From Pseudonocardia sp. HH130630-07 (GTDB lineage Bacteria; Actinomycetota; Actinomycetes; Mycobacteriales; Pseudonocardiaceae): DNA of 64,000 nucleotides. The stretch is from assembly GCF_001698125.1 (NCBI RefSeq), contig NZ_CP013854.1, positions 2,666,001 to 2,730,000 of the forward strand, given 5' to 3'. Both the position numbers and the translations under genes were made by a program. This document shows positions 29,400 through 36,932 of the stretch, piece by piece (the first letter of the stretch is position 1; each line of letters opens with the position of its first letter). A model generated the notes under the pieces. It ran no database searches and was not told where the DNA came from. It saw nothing but the letters and a program-made list of their open reading frames with translations.

Positions 29400-30197
29400 G
29401 TGCTGTCCTACCCGTCCGGGATGACCGTGTCCAGCCGTGCCCTGCACGTACTCTCTGACGCGCTGCGCGCGCACCGCAACCAGCGGGCGACCCGGTGGCG
29501 GAAGCTGACGTGCGGCCGCCAGGCCCTGCTCGTGGTCGCCCACCTGCGCAAGGGCGAGACCTACACCGACCTCGCCTGCGGTTTCCGGGTCGGGACCTCG
29601 ACGGTCTACCGCTACCTGCGCGAGGCGATCGAGCTGCTCGCGGCGATGGCCCCGACCCTGGAGCAGGCGATCGACGTCGCCATCGGGAAAGCGTTCGTCA
29701 TCCTCGACGGCACCCTGCTGCGCATCGACCGCGTCGGGATGGCCTCGGGCTATGACCGCGGGTTCTACTCCGGCAAGCACAAGTGCCACGGACTCAACGT
29801 CCAGGTCATCGCCGACCCCGCCGGCCGGCTGGTGTGGATCTCCCCGCCGCTTCCCGGAGCCCGCCACGACATAGGCGCCGCCCGCGAGCACGGCATCATC
29901 GACGCCCTGACCGAGCACCGGATCCGGGCGGCTGCCGACACCGCATATCAGGGCGCCGGCCCGACGGTCGCGGTCCCGCACCGGCGGCGACGCAAGGACC
30001 CCGACACCGGCCGGTTCCGCCCGCTGTCGCACAACCAGCGCGAGGTCAACGCCGCTCACTCACGCCGCCGCGGACCCGGTGAGCGGGTCAACGCCGAGCT
30101 GAAGAACTGGAAGATCCTGCGCAAGATCCGCTCCAGCCCGAACCGGGCCGGACAGCTCATCGCCGCAGTTCAGACCCTCATGATCGTCAACACCTGA
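29400..30197 (+). CDS. IS5-family transposase of element C
   Basis: The 265-residue DDE transposase has catalytic residues in VILDGTLLRIDR, AADTAYQGAG and GERVNAELKNWK. The HTH region contains LRKGETYTDLACGF. The start is a GTG at 29400, 7 bases after AGGAG (29388-29392). The stop codon overlaps the right inverted repeat. Its closest relative in the window is the transposase of element B; the different ends of B and C indicate that they are separate IS types. Confidence 0.94.
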   Translation: MLSYPSGMTVSSRALHVLSDALRAHRNQRATRWRKLTCGRQALLVVAHLRKGETYTDLACGFRVGTSTVYRYLREAIELLAAMAPTLEQAIDVAIGKAFVILDGTLLRIDRVGMASGYDRGFYSGKHKCHGLNVQVIADPAGRLVWISPPLPGARHDIGAAREHGIIDALTEHRIRAAADTAYQGAGPTVAVPHRRRRKDPDTGRFRPLSHNQREVNAAHSRRRGPGERVNAELKNWKILRKIRSSPNRAGQLIAAVQTLMIVNT

Positions 30198-30215
30198 CCA
30201 GGTTGGCAAAGGCTC

Positions 30216-30843
30216 ACTGAGACTGCCAGGAGCCCCAGACCCGTCCAGTCGACTCTCCGGCGACCAGGTGGATGCCGAGCCGAGGTGGTCGACATCGGAG
30301 GGTGGTTCTCGGACTGCTGTCACCGGGCAGGAAGGAGGATCTTTCCAGGCTGTCGTGCACGTGCCGAACGTCGATGCGCCGCGTAGCTATCGATTTGATG
30401 TTCTCAATCCAGACGTACATCTGCAGAAGCTGGCCGACGGTTCTGTAGCTGTCATCGACAGCGAGGGTTTCGTGGAAGGAAGCTTCGCCCCGCCATGGGC
30501 GACCGACGCGGCCGGGAGAGCGGTCCCCACAAGCTTCACGGTGTCCGGGCAGGCGCTGGTCCAGACAATCCATAGCAACTCCACCACGCAGTTCCCGGTG
30601 GTAGCCGACCCATTTTGGATTCCAGCGCTCGCGCTGATGGCGCGCCTCAGTGGCCATGTTGCCGGCCGCCTCGCCCAGCGGGGAATCAGTCAGCAGCTGA
30701 TGCAGCAAGTTGTCCAGAACGGGAAGCGTAGTCGTGGCAACCAGCCCAATACCTCGGTCTTCTCTCAAGGCAAGGGTAAGAATCAGATTCGGGTCGTCGT
30801 GAACGACCGGGACGGGACCATCATCACAGCTACGAAGGGGTGA
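30216..30843 (+). pseudogene. Secreted toxin-like protein, C-terminal piece with DUF4258-like domain
   Basis: This piece holds the middle domain found in many actinobacterial secreted proteins (APRSYRFDV, PPWATDAAGRAVPTSF, FPVVADPFW) and a C-terminal 65-residue domain (HVAGRLAQRGIS through VVNDRDGTIITATKG) that resembles DUF4258, a nuclease-like toxin fold. It is in frame with piece 2 across the ACT site. Without its signal peptide it could still be translated from internal GTG 30268 and stay in the cytoplasm. The stop overlaps the next gene by 4 bp (GTGA). Toxic function is inferred from domain type and context. Confidence 0.7.
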
Positions 30844-31109
30844 GAATGCTGATCAGATACGAGGCCGACGTGGATGTCGCCTATATATCCCTCGCGGGTC
30901 ACATAGGGCCGGGCGGGTGCGACGCACCCGGTATCACGGGGCTCGTTCCGCCGGGCCATGATCAGATCGGTGAGATCAACCTCGATTTCGACCGGTCCGG
31001 CCGTCTACTCGGAGTCGAAGTTGTAGGGGCGAAGCGCCTGCTCCCCGCAGAAGCCCTCGCCTCAGCCGAGATCGTCGGCGATCAACGGGGCGGACGCGAG
31101 GAAGCCTGA
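30840..31109 (+). CDS. DUF2283 family protein, probable immunity protein / antitoxin
   Basis: The 89-residue protein (or 87 from the ATG at 30846) has the DUF2283 signature: an RYEADVDVAYISL start, INLDFDRSGRLLGVEV and a final LLP segment. Small DUF2283 proteins are often encoded directly after DUF4258 domains and are thought to neutralise them. The GTG start overlaps the stop of the DUF4258-like piece. It is intact although the toxin gene is broken, which fits selection to keep immunity. Confidence 0.85.
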   Translation: MRMLIRYEADVDVAYISLAGHIGPGGCDAPGITGLVPPGHDQIGEINLDFDRSGRLLGVEVVGAKRLLPAEALASAEIVGDQRGGREEA

Positions 31110-31249
31110 ATACGCCCCGAGTGCGACGTTCGACGAGGCCGGACGGCACGTACTGGGATGTATGCGGCACGGCGGCACCTCGACGGGCGTCCCGGTAGCC
31201 GGAACAGCGTCCGGACCGCCCGGCTGGGCGCCGGCTGAGGCCGACGAAC

Positions 31250-32095
31250 TCAGGCCCGGGCCGGCGCGCGGCCGCGGAGCCGGGCGACCACCCGGCACAG
31301 GACGTAGGCGGCGAACCCGATCGTCGCCACGAACGCCGAGACCGGCAGCCCGGGGGCCAGCGAGAGGATCGTGCCGCCGACCAGCGACACCTCGGCGATC
31401 ACGACCGCGATGACGGTGGCCAGCACCGGGTTCGCGGTGACCCGGTTCGCCGCGGCACCCGGGACGATCATCACCGCCAGCACCAGGATCGCGCCGACGA
31501 TCGGCACCGCCAGCGCGGTGACCAGCCCGATCAGCACCGCGAACACCAGCGACAGCGCGCGCACCGGGACGCCGCGGGCCAGCGCGACGTCCGGGTCGGT
31601 GCTGGCGAACAGCAGCGGCCGGTAGACCACGAGCAGGGCGGCGAGCACGAGCACCGCCACCACGGCGAGCACGCCCAGGTTGGTCCCGTCGACCGAGACG
31701 ATCGAGCCGGTGAGCAGGCCGAACCGGTTCGCGGACCGGCCGTCGTAGAGCGACAGGAACAGCACGCCCAGGCCGAGCCCGAAGGCCATCACGACCCCGA
31801 TCACCGAGTCCCGCTCGCGCCGGCGCAGGCCGAGGATCCCGAAGATCAGCGCCGCGATCACGGCGCCGGCCACCGAGCCGAGCCCCACCTCCAGCCCGAC
31901 GAGCAGCGCCGCGGCGCCGCCGGTGAACGCGAGCTCGGCGGTGCCGTGCACGGCGAACGCCATGCCCCGGCTGACGACCAGCGGGGTGAGCAGCCCGGCG
32001 ACCAGTCCAAGGACGGCGCAGGCGATCAACGCGTTCTGCACGAACGCCTCGTCGAGCAGGGCGAGGGTGTCCTCGACGGAGAAGAAGCCGTCCAT
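31250..32095 (-). CDS. znuB: Metal ABC transporter permease (ZnuB family)
   Basis: The 281-residue integral membrane protein has about 8 transmembrane helices and the ABC-3 family signature, including HGTAELAFTGGAAALL near residue 48. It forms the channel for zinc (possibly manganese) uptake with the two genes upstream. The ATG at 32095 overlaps the ATPase stop codon by one base. It is the last gene of the operon binding protein - ATPase - permease. Confidence 0.9.
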   Translation of the reverse strand: MDGFFSVEDTLALLDEAFVQNALIACAVLGLVAGLLTPLVVSRGMAFAVHGTAELAFTGGAAALLVGLEVGLGSVAGAVIAALIFGILGLRRRERDSVIGVVMAFGLGLGVLFLSLYDGRSANRFGLLTGSIVSVDGTNLGVLAVVAVLVLAALLVVYRPLLFASTDPDVALARGVPVRALSLVFAVLIGLVTALAVPIVGAILVLAVMIVPGAAANRVTANPVLATVIAVVIAEVSLVGGTILSLAPGLPVSAFVATIGFAAYVLCRVVARLRGRAPARA

Positions 32096-32886
32096 CAGGC
32101 GGCGGCCTCCTCGGCCCCGACGACGACCAGCCGGTCGCGCACCCGCAGGACGTCCACCTCGGTGCGGTAGAGCCGGGAGAGCACGTCGGAGGTCATGACC
32201 TCGTCGGTCCGGCCGACCGAGAACCGGCCGTCGACCAGGTAGAGGACCCGGTCGACCAGCGGCAGCACCGGGTTGATCTCGTGCGTCACGAACAGGACCG
32301 CGGTGCCGGCGGAGCGCCGGCGCCCGTCGATCAGCCGGGTGACGGTGCGCTGGTGGGACAGGTCCAGGGACAGCAGCGGTTCGTCGCACAGCAGCACCGC
32401 CGGATCCCCGACCAGCGCCTGGGCGACCCGCAGCCGTTGCTGCTCGCCGCCGGAGAGCCGGCCGACCGGGGCGTCGGCGTACCCGGACCCGCCGACCTCG
32501 GCGAGCGCACGCTGCACCTTCTCCCGGCGCTCGCGGCGACCGCGCAGGACCGGCCCGAACCGGTGCCCGTCCAGCCCGAGGGCGACGAGGTCGCGCCCGC
32601 GCAGCGGCAGGTCCGGGTCGAGCGGCTGCTGCTGGGGCACGTACCCGATCTCCGGGCTGCCCCGGCGGGGCTCCGCCCCGGCGACGGTGACGCTGCCCTG
32701 CGACAGCGGCAGCAGGCCGAGCAGGACGCGCATCAGCGTCGTCTTGCCGGAGCCGTTCGGGCCGAGGACCGCGACGAACTCACCGGGCGCGACGTCCAGG
32801 TCGAGCCCGGACCACAGCGTGCGGTCGCCGAAACGCAGGCCCGCCCCGCGCAGCGAGAGCGCGGGGCGGGCTGACGGGTCGTTCAT
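32095..32886 (-). CDS. znuC: Metal ABC transporter ATP-binding protein (ZnuC family)
   Basis: The 263-residue ABC ATPase has Walker A GPNGSGKTT (42-50), the Q-loop (YVPQQQPLD), the signature LSGGEQQR near 139 and Walker B VLLCDEPLLSLD. Its Walker B lacks the usual final Glu order (DEPLLSLD rather than DEPTxGLD), which is common for ZnuC. It powers metal import. It lies 27 bp after the binding protein gene and overlaps the permease gene by one base. Confidence 0.92.
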   Translation of the reverse strand: MNDPSARPALSLRGAGLRFGDRTLWSGLDLDVAPGEFVAVLGPNGSGKTTLMRVLLGLLPLSQGSVTVAGAEPRRGSPEIGYVPQQQPLDPDLPLRGRDLVALGLDGHRFGPVLRGRRERREKVQRALAEVGGSGYADAPVGRLSGGEQQRLRVAQALVGDPAVLLCDEPLLSLDLSHQRTVTRLIDGRRRSAGTAVLFVTHEINPVLPLVDRVLYLVDGRFSVGRTDEVMTSDVLSRLYRTEVDVLRVRDRLVVVGAEEAAA

Positions 32887-32913
32887 GGGGGCAGTCTCCT
32901 CCCACCCGCCGGG

Positions 32914-33981
32914 TCAGCGACCGAGGGCACCGGCCAGCTGGTCCAGGTTGGCGTTCATCCACTGCAGGTAGTCCTCGGTGCCGTCGGGCAGCGTCTCGGA
33001 CATCTCGATGACCGGCACCCCGGCCTGCTCGGCGGCGGCCCGGACCTGGTCGGTGCTCGCCGACTGGGTCTGGCTGTTGACGATCAGCGCGTCGACCGGC
33101 GGCTGGGTGCGGAACAGGTCGAGCATCGTCGCGACGACGGCGGCCGGCGGGTCGGTGCCCTCCTCGACGGCGCCGGAGAACTCCGGCGGCGTCGCGTCCT
33201 GCACACCGGCGGCCTGCAGCAGGTAGTCCGGCACCGGCTCGGTGACCGCGACCCTGGCCCCGGGGTGGGCCTTACCGACCTCGGTGGCCTTCGACGTCAG
33301 CTGGGCGGCACCGCCGCTGACGGTCTGGGCGTTGCTGCGGAAGTACTCCGCGGCGGACGGGTCGATCTCGGCGAGCCGGTCGGCGATCTGCTGCGCGACC
33401 TTGGCGACGGTCGCGGGGCTGTACCAGACGTGCTCGTTGAACGCGCCGTGGTCGTGCCCCTCGTGGCCCGCCTCCTGGCCGGCTCCCTCGTCGGCGTGCG
33501 CGGCGTGCTCCTCGGGGCTCTCGCCCTCGTGGGCGTGCTCCTCGCCGGGGGCGTGCTCGTGGGCGTGCTCGCCGCCCTCCGCGGCCTCCGCGGAGCCCTC
33601 CAGCCCGGAGGCGGCGACGGCGTCGACGACCGGGACCGCGGTGCCCGAGGCGTCGACGAGACCGGTCATGAACGCGTCGTACCCGCCGCCGTTGGTGACG
33701 ACGAGCTGGGCGCCGCCGACGGTGGCCGCGTCCCGGGGGGTGGCCTCGTAGCCGTGCGGGTCCTGGTTGGCCGAGTTGATGATCGACTCGACCTGGGCGT
33801 AGTTCCCGCCGACCGCCTCGGCCACCGCGCCCCAGGCGTCGGTGGAGGTGACGATCCGGACCTGCGGGGTGTCCGGGCTGGTGGGGGCGTCGATCTGGCC
33901 GGAACCACAGGCGGTCAGGCCCAGCCCCAGTGCGGCCAGGCCGGCCACCAGTGCGGTCGGCCGGAGCGGGGATCGGGACAC
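32914..33981 (-). CDS. znuA: Zinc/manganese ABC transporter substrate-binding lipoprotein
   Basis: The 355-residue lipoprotein has a signal peptide with lipobox (GLTACG; Cys near 26), two cluster A-I binding domains and a long His/Glu/Asp-rich loop between about 138 and 185 (for example EEHAHEG, HEGHDHG), which is typical of zinc-binding ZnuA/AztC proteins. The GTG at 33981 has AGGAG 7 bases upstream. A Zur-like box precedes it. Zinc is more likely than manganese because of the His loop. Confidence 0.92.
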   Translation of the reverse strand: MSRSPLRPTALVAGLAALGLGLTACGSGQIDAPTSPDTPQVRIVTSTDAWGAVAEAVGGNYAQVESIINSANQDPHGYEATPRDAATVGGAQLVVTNGGGYDAFMTGLVDASGTAVPVVDAVAASGLEGSAEAAEGGEHAHEHAPGEEHAHEGESPEEHAAHADEGAGQEAGHEGHDHGAFNEHVWYSPATVAKVAQQIADRLAEIDPSAAEYFRSNAQTVSGGAAQLTSKATEVGKAHPGARVAVTEPVPDYLLQAAGVQDATPPEFSGAVEEGTDPPAAVVATMLDLFRTQPPVDALIVNSQTQSASTDQVRAAAEQAGVPVIEMSETLPDGTEDYLQWMNANLDQLAGALGR

Positions 33982-34016
33982 GCGGGCACTCCTATCAACG
34001 TATCGGCATAACTTTA

Positions 34017-34032
34017 TCGAAAATCGTTCTCA
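34017..34032 (-). promoter_or_regulatory. Zur-like box and promoter of the zinc transporter operon
   Basis: On the minus strand the sequence TGAGAACGATTTTCGA resembles the actinobacterial Zur palindrome (TGAAAATCATTTTCA type). It overlaps a -35-like TTGAGA, with a possible -10 TATGCC after a 17-bp spacer, about 35 bp before the gene. This predicts repression when zinc is sufficient. Confidence 0.65.
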
Positions 34033-34143
34033 ATTCACTCTACAGTCGTACGCGCGTGCCCGGCACGGTCGCGGGATGTGACGTGTCCACCGCCGGCCAG
34101 GGCGGTCTTTCACCCCGGTGACCACTTGGCTACGGTTCGGAGG

Positions 34144-35244
34144 ATGACCGGTCCCCTGCACCAGCGTCGTCCGGCGACGCTGGCGTCGCTGGCGGCGGAG
34201 CTCGGCGTGTCCCGGACGACCGTGTCGAACGCGTACAACCGGCCCGACCAGCTCTCCGCGCCGCTGCGCGAGCGGGTCCTGGAGGCCGCCCGCCGGCTGG
34301 GGTACCCGGGCCCGGACCCGGTCGCCCGCTCGCTGCGCACCCGGCGCGCCGGAGCCGTCGGGCTGCTGCTCACCGAGGCGCTGAGCTACGCCTTCCGCGA
34401 CCCGGGGGCCACCGGTTTCCTGGAGGGTCTCGCGCTGGCGTGCGAGAAGGCGGGGACCGGCCTGCTGCTGATCCCGGTGAGCCCCGAGAACTCCGACGTC
34501 GACGCCGTCTACCAGGCAGGGGTGGACGGCTTCGTCGTCTACTCGGTCAGCGAGGACGACCCGCACTTCAAGGCCGTGCTGCAGCGGCCGGTGCCGACCG
34601 TGGTGTGCGACCAGCCGGCCGACGTCGAGGGCGTCGACCGGGTCTGTGTGGACGACCGCGCCGGCACCCTCGCGCTGGGCAGGCACCTGGTGGAGCTGGG
34701 GCACCGCCGGGTCGGCGTGCTGTGCATGCGCCTGGGCACCCGGCACGACGGGCCGGCCGATCCCGCCCGGCAGGAGGCCAGCTCCTACAGCGTGCAGCGC
34801 GAGCGGCTCGCCGGACTGCGCGAGGCGTTCGCCGAGGCCGGTGTCGACTGGGCCGACGTCCCCGTCATCGAACGGTACGAGCACACCCTGGAGGCCGGTG
34901 CGGACGGCGCGCGGGCGCTGCTCGACGCCCACCCCCGGACCACCGCGGTGGTGTGCACCTCCGACATCCTCGCGCTCGGCGCGCTGGACGCGGCCCGCGG
35001 GCGGGGACTGCGGGTGCCCGAAGACCTCTCGGTGGCCGGGTTCGACGGCGTCCCGGACGCCGCGCGGGCCGGGCTCACCACGGTCCGCCAGCCGTTCCGG
35101 GCCAAGGGTCTGGAGGCCGGGAGGCTGCTGCTGGAGCGGGGTGAGCGGAACTCCCCGGAGCGGGTCGTGCTGCCCACCGAGCTGGTCGTGGGGCACACCA
35201 CCCGGGCACTGCGGCAGTCCGGGGAGTTCTTCTCCGGATGGTGA
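34144..35244 (+). CDS. LacI-family transcriptional regulator
   Basis: The 366-residue repressor has an N-terminal HTH (ATLASLAAELGVSRTTVSNA, about 10-30), hinge and a periplasmic-binding-protein-like sensor domain. The ATG at 34144 is used; GGAGG abuts it, so the start could be leaderless or slightly different. It probably binds a sugar or nucleoside; no sugar operon is adjacent, so its target is unknown. It is followed after 7 bp by the MOSC gene. It is divergent from the zinc transporter. Confidence 0.9.
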   Translation: MTGPLHQRRPATLASLAAELGVSRTTVSNAYNRPDQLSAPLRERVLEAARRLGYPGPDPVARSLRTRRAGAVGLLLTEALSYAFRDPGATGFLEGLALACEKAGTGLLLIPVSPENSDVDAVYQAGVDGFVVYSVSEDDPHFKAVLQRPVPTVVCDQPADVEGVDRVCVDDRAGTLALGRHLVELGHRRVGVLCMRLGTRHDGPADPARQEASSYSVQRERLAGLREAFAEAGVDWADVPVIERYEHTLEAGADGARALLDAHPRTTAVVCTSDILALGALDAARGRGLRVPEDLSVAGFDGVPDAARAGLTTVRQPFRAKGLEAGRLLLERGERNSPERVVLPTELVVGHTTRALRQSGEFFSGW

Positions 35245-35251
35245 CGGTGCG

Positions 35252-36103
35252 GTGGAGCTGACCGGGCTGCACCGGTACCCGGTCAAGTCGTGCCGGGGGG
35301 ACGACCTGCAGCACGCGGTCGTGGAACGGGCCGGGCTCGCGGGGGACCGGCGGTGGATGGTCGTCTCCGCCGGCGACGGGCGGATGCTCACCGGTCGCAC
35401 CCACCCGCGGCTGGTGCTGGCCGTGCCGCGCCCGGTCGACGGCGGCCTGGAGATCGACGGGCCGGGCCTGCCCACGCTGCGGGTCGCCGAGCCCGACCCC
35501 GCGGTGGTCGGGCCGGTGCCGGTGCGGGTGCACCGGTGGGACACCGCCGGCGTGCCGGCCGGAGCCGGGGCCGACGCCTGGTTCGGCGAGCTGCTCGGGG
35601 CCCCGGCCCGGCTGGTGCACCTCGACGACCCGGACCGCAGGCCGTCGGACCCGGAGTTCTCCCGGCCCGGTGACCGGGTCTCCTTCGCCGACGGCTACCC
35701 GCTGCTGCTCACCGCCACCGATAGCCTCGAAGCGCTGGACGCGCTGGTGGCGACCGGCCCGAACGCCGGCGAGGGCCCGCTGTCGATGAGCCGGTTCCGC
35801 CCGAACGTCGTCGTCTCCGGGGCCCCGGCGTGGGCCGAGGACGGCTGGCGGCGGATCCGGATCGGCGACGCCGAGTTCCGGGCGGTCAAGGGCTGCGCCC
35901 GCTGCGTGTTCACCACCGTCGACCCGGTGTCCGCGGTGAAGGGGCGCGAGCCGATGGTGACGCTCGCCCGGCACCGGCGGTTCGACAAGGGTGTCTGGTT
36001 CGGGATGAACCTCATCCCGGACAACCCCGGTGCCGAGATCCGGACCGGCGACCCGGTCGAGGTGCTGGAGGCGGCGGACCCGGCCCCGGGCCCGCCGCGC
36101 TGA
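35252..36103 (+). CDS. MOSC domain protein (YcbX-like)
   Basis: The 283-residue protein has the MOSC N-terminal beta-barrel domain (start VELTGLHRYPVKSCRG, GDRRWMVV) and a C-terminal MOSC domain with the conserved Cys in AVKGCARCVFTTVDP near residue 212. Such proteins bind the molybdenum cofactor and take part in reduction of N-hydroxylated compounds (YcbX, mARC). The GTG at 35252 lies 7 bp after the LacI gene. The pairing with LacI is probably transcriptional only. Confidence 0.9.
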   Translation: MELTGLHRYPVKSCRGDDLQHAVVERAGLAGDRRWMVVSAGDGRMLTGRTHPRLVLAVPRPVDGGLEIDGPGLPTLRVAEPDPAVVGPVPVRVHRWDTAGVPAGAGADAWFGELLGAPARLVHLDDPDRRPSDPEFSRPGDRVSFADGYPLLLTATDSLEALDALVATGPNAGEGPLSMSRFRPNVVVSGAPAWAEDGWRRIRIGDAEFRAVKGCARCVFTTVDPVSAVKGREPMVTLARHRRFDKGVWFGMNLIPDNPGAEIRTGDPVEVLEAADPAPGPPR

Positions 36104-36110
36104 CCGGGTC

Positions 36111-36932
36111 TCAGTCCCCTGCGCCGTCGGGGTGCCCGGCGCCCGCGGGGTCCCTGGCGTCGGCGAGCCGGGTGAGGAACGCGGCGAGATCGGCCGGCTC
36201 GCCGACCCGGAAGCCGGCCGCGGTGTCGCCGTCGCCCACCTTGATGCCGACGTCGCCGTCGTGCAGGGTGCCGAAGACGGTCTCGTCGGTGACGTCGTCA
36301 CCGGCGAAGAGCACGAGATCGGCCCCGAGCGCCTCCCGGAGCGCCGCGACGGCGGAACCCTTGGTCGTGGTCAGCACGGCGATGTCCAGCACGTCCTTGC
36401 CGGCGATCGCCTCGGTGTCCGCAGCGCCCCCGGCGCCGTCGCGCACCCACTCGGCGCGGACCCGGTCCAGCAGCGCGGTCCCGGCGGCCGGGTCCATCCC
36501 GCGCACGTGCACGGCGGCACCGGCCGGTTTCGTCTCCAGCCGGGCACCGGGCGCCGCGTCGACCAGCTCGCGCAGGCCGTCGAGCAACGCCGAGCGACGA
36601 CGCTGCTGGGCCTCGGTCAGCAGCCCGGTCCGGCCGAGCAGCGCGGCGAGATCGTCGTCGAACTCGGCGCCGTGGCTGCCGACGAGGCCGACCGGCGGCC
36701 CGAAGCCGGAGACGGCGGCGAGGTCGTCCCGGCCGCGGCCGGACACCATGACGACCCGGGTCCGGTCCGCCCCGGCGAGCCGGCGCACCGCGTCGGCCGC
36801 CGCGGGCAGCGGCCGGGCCGCCGACGGGTCGTCCACCAGCGGCGCGAGCACGCCGTCGTAGTCGAGGGCGACGAGCAGCGAGCCCGCCGGGCCGAGCCGG
36901 TCCAGCTGGGCGTGCAGGTCCCCGGTGCTCAC
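36111..36932 (-). CDS. otsB: Trehalose-6-phosphate phosphatase
   Basis: The 273-residue HAD phosphatase has the catalytic motif DYDGVL (Asp24/Asp26), VMVSGR motif [15 protein letters not shown] and the FAGDDVTDE motif typical of trehalose phosphatases. It produces trehalose from trehalose-6-phosphate made by OtsA. Its GTG overlaps the otsA stop by 4 bp (GTGA), so the pair is translationally coupled. Confidence 0.95.
   Translation of the reverse strand: MSTGDLHAQLDRLGPAGSLLVALDYDGVLAPLVDDPSAARPLPAAADAVRRLAGADRTRVVMVSGRGRDDLAAVSGFGPPVGLVGSHGAEFDDDLAALLGRTGLLTEAQQRRRSALLDGLRELVDAAPGARLETKPAGAAVHVRGMDPAAGTALLDRVRAEWVRDGAGGAADTEAIAGKDVLDIAVLTTTKGSAVAALREALGADLVLFAGDDVTDETVFGTLHDGDVGIKVGDGDTAAGFRVGEPADLAAFLTRLADARDPAGAGHPDGAGD

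Larger units (their letters stand above)
24828..30215. mobile_element. Possible composite transposon, 5388 bp
   Basis: The left edge is the MITE-like end GAGCCTTTTTCAACCTG and the right edge is the outer end of IS element C, GAGCCTTTGCCAACCTGG read inward (15 of 17 bases equal). The flanks are ACT at 24825-24827 and ACT at 30216-30218. Removing the block and one ACT joins two gene pieces in exactly the same frame. Cargo is two ISAs1 remnants, an HtrA-like protease and a DUF418 protein, plus inserted element B. Transposition as a unit is inferred; stepwise insertion and recombination could give the same picture. Confidence 0.55.
29274..30215 (+). mobile_element. IS5-family insertion sequence C (942 bp)
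   Basis: Perfect 19-bp ends GAGCCTTTGCCAACCTGGT (29274-29292 and 30197-30215). The left flank is AGT and the right flank ACT, so the two sides are not a matching target duplication, unlike the other elements here. This is expected if the element was joined to new DNA on one side, for example as the right end of a composite unit. The transposase gene is intact. Confidence 0.9.
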
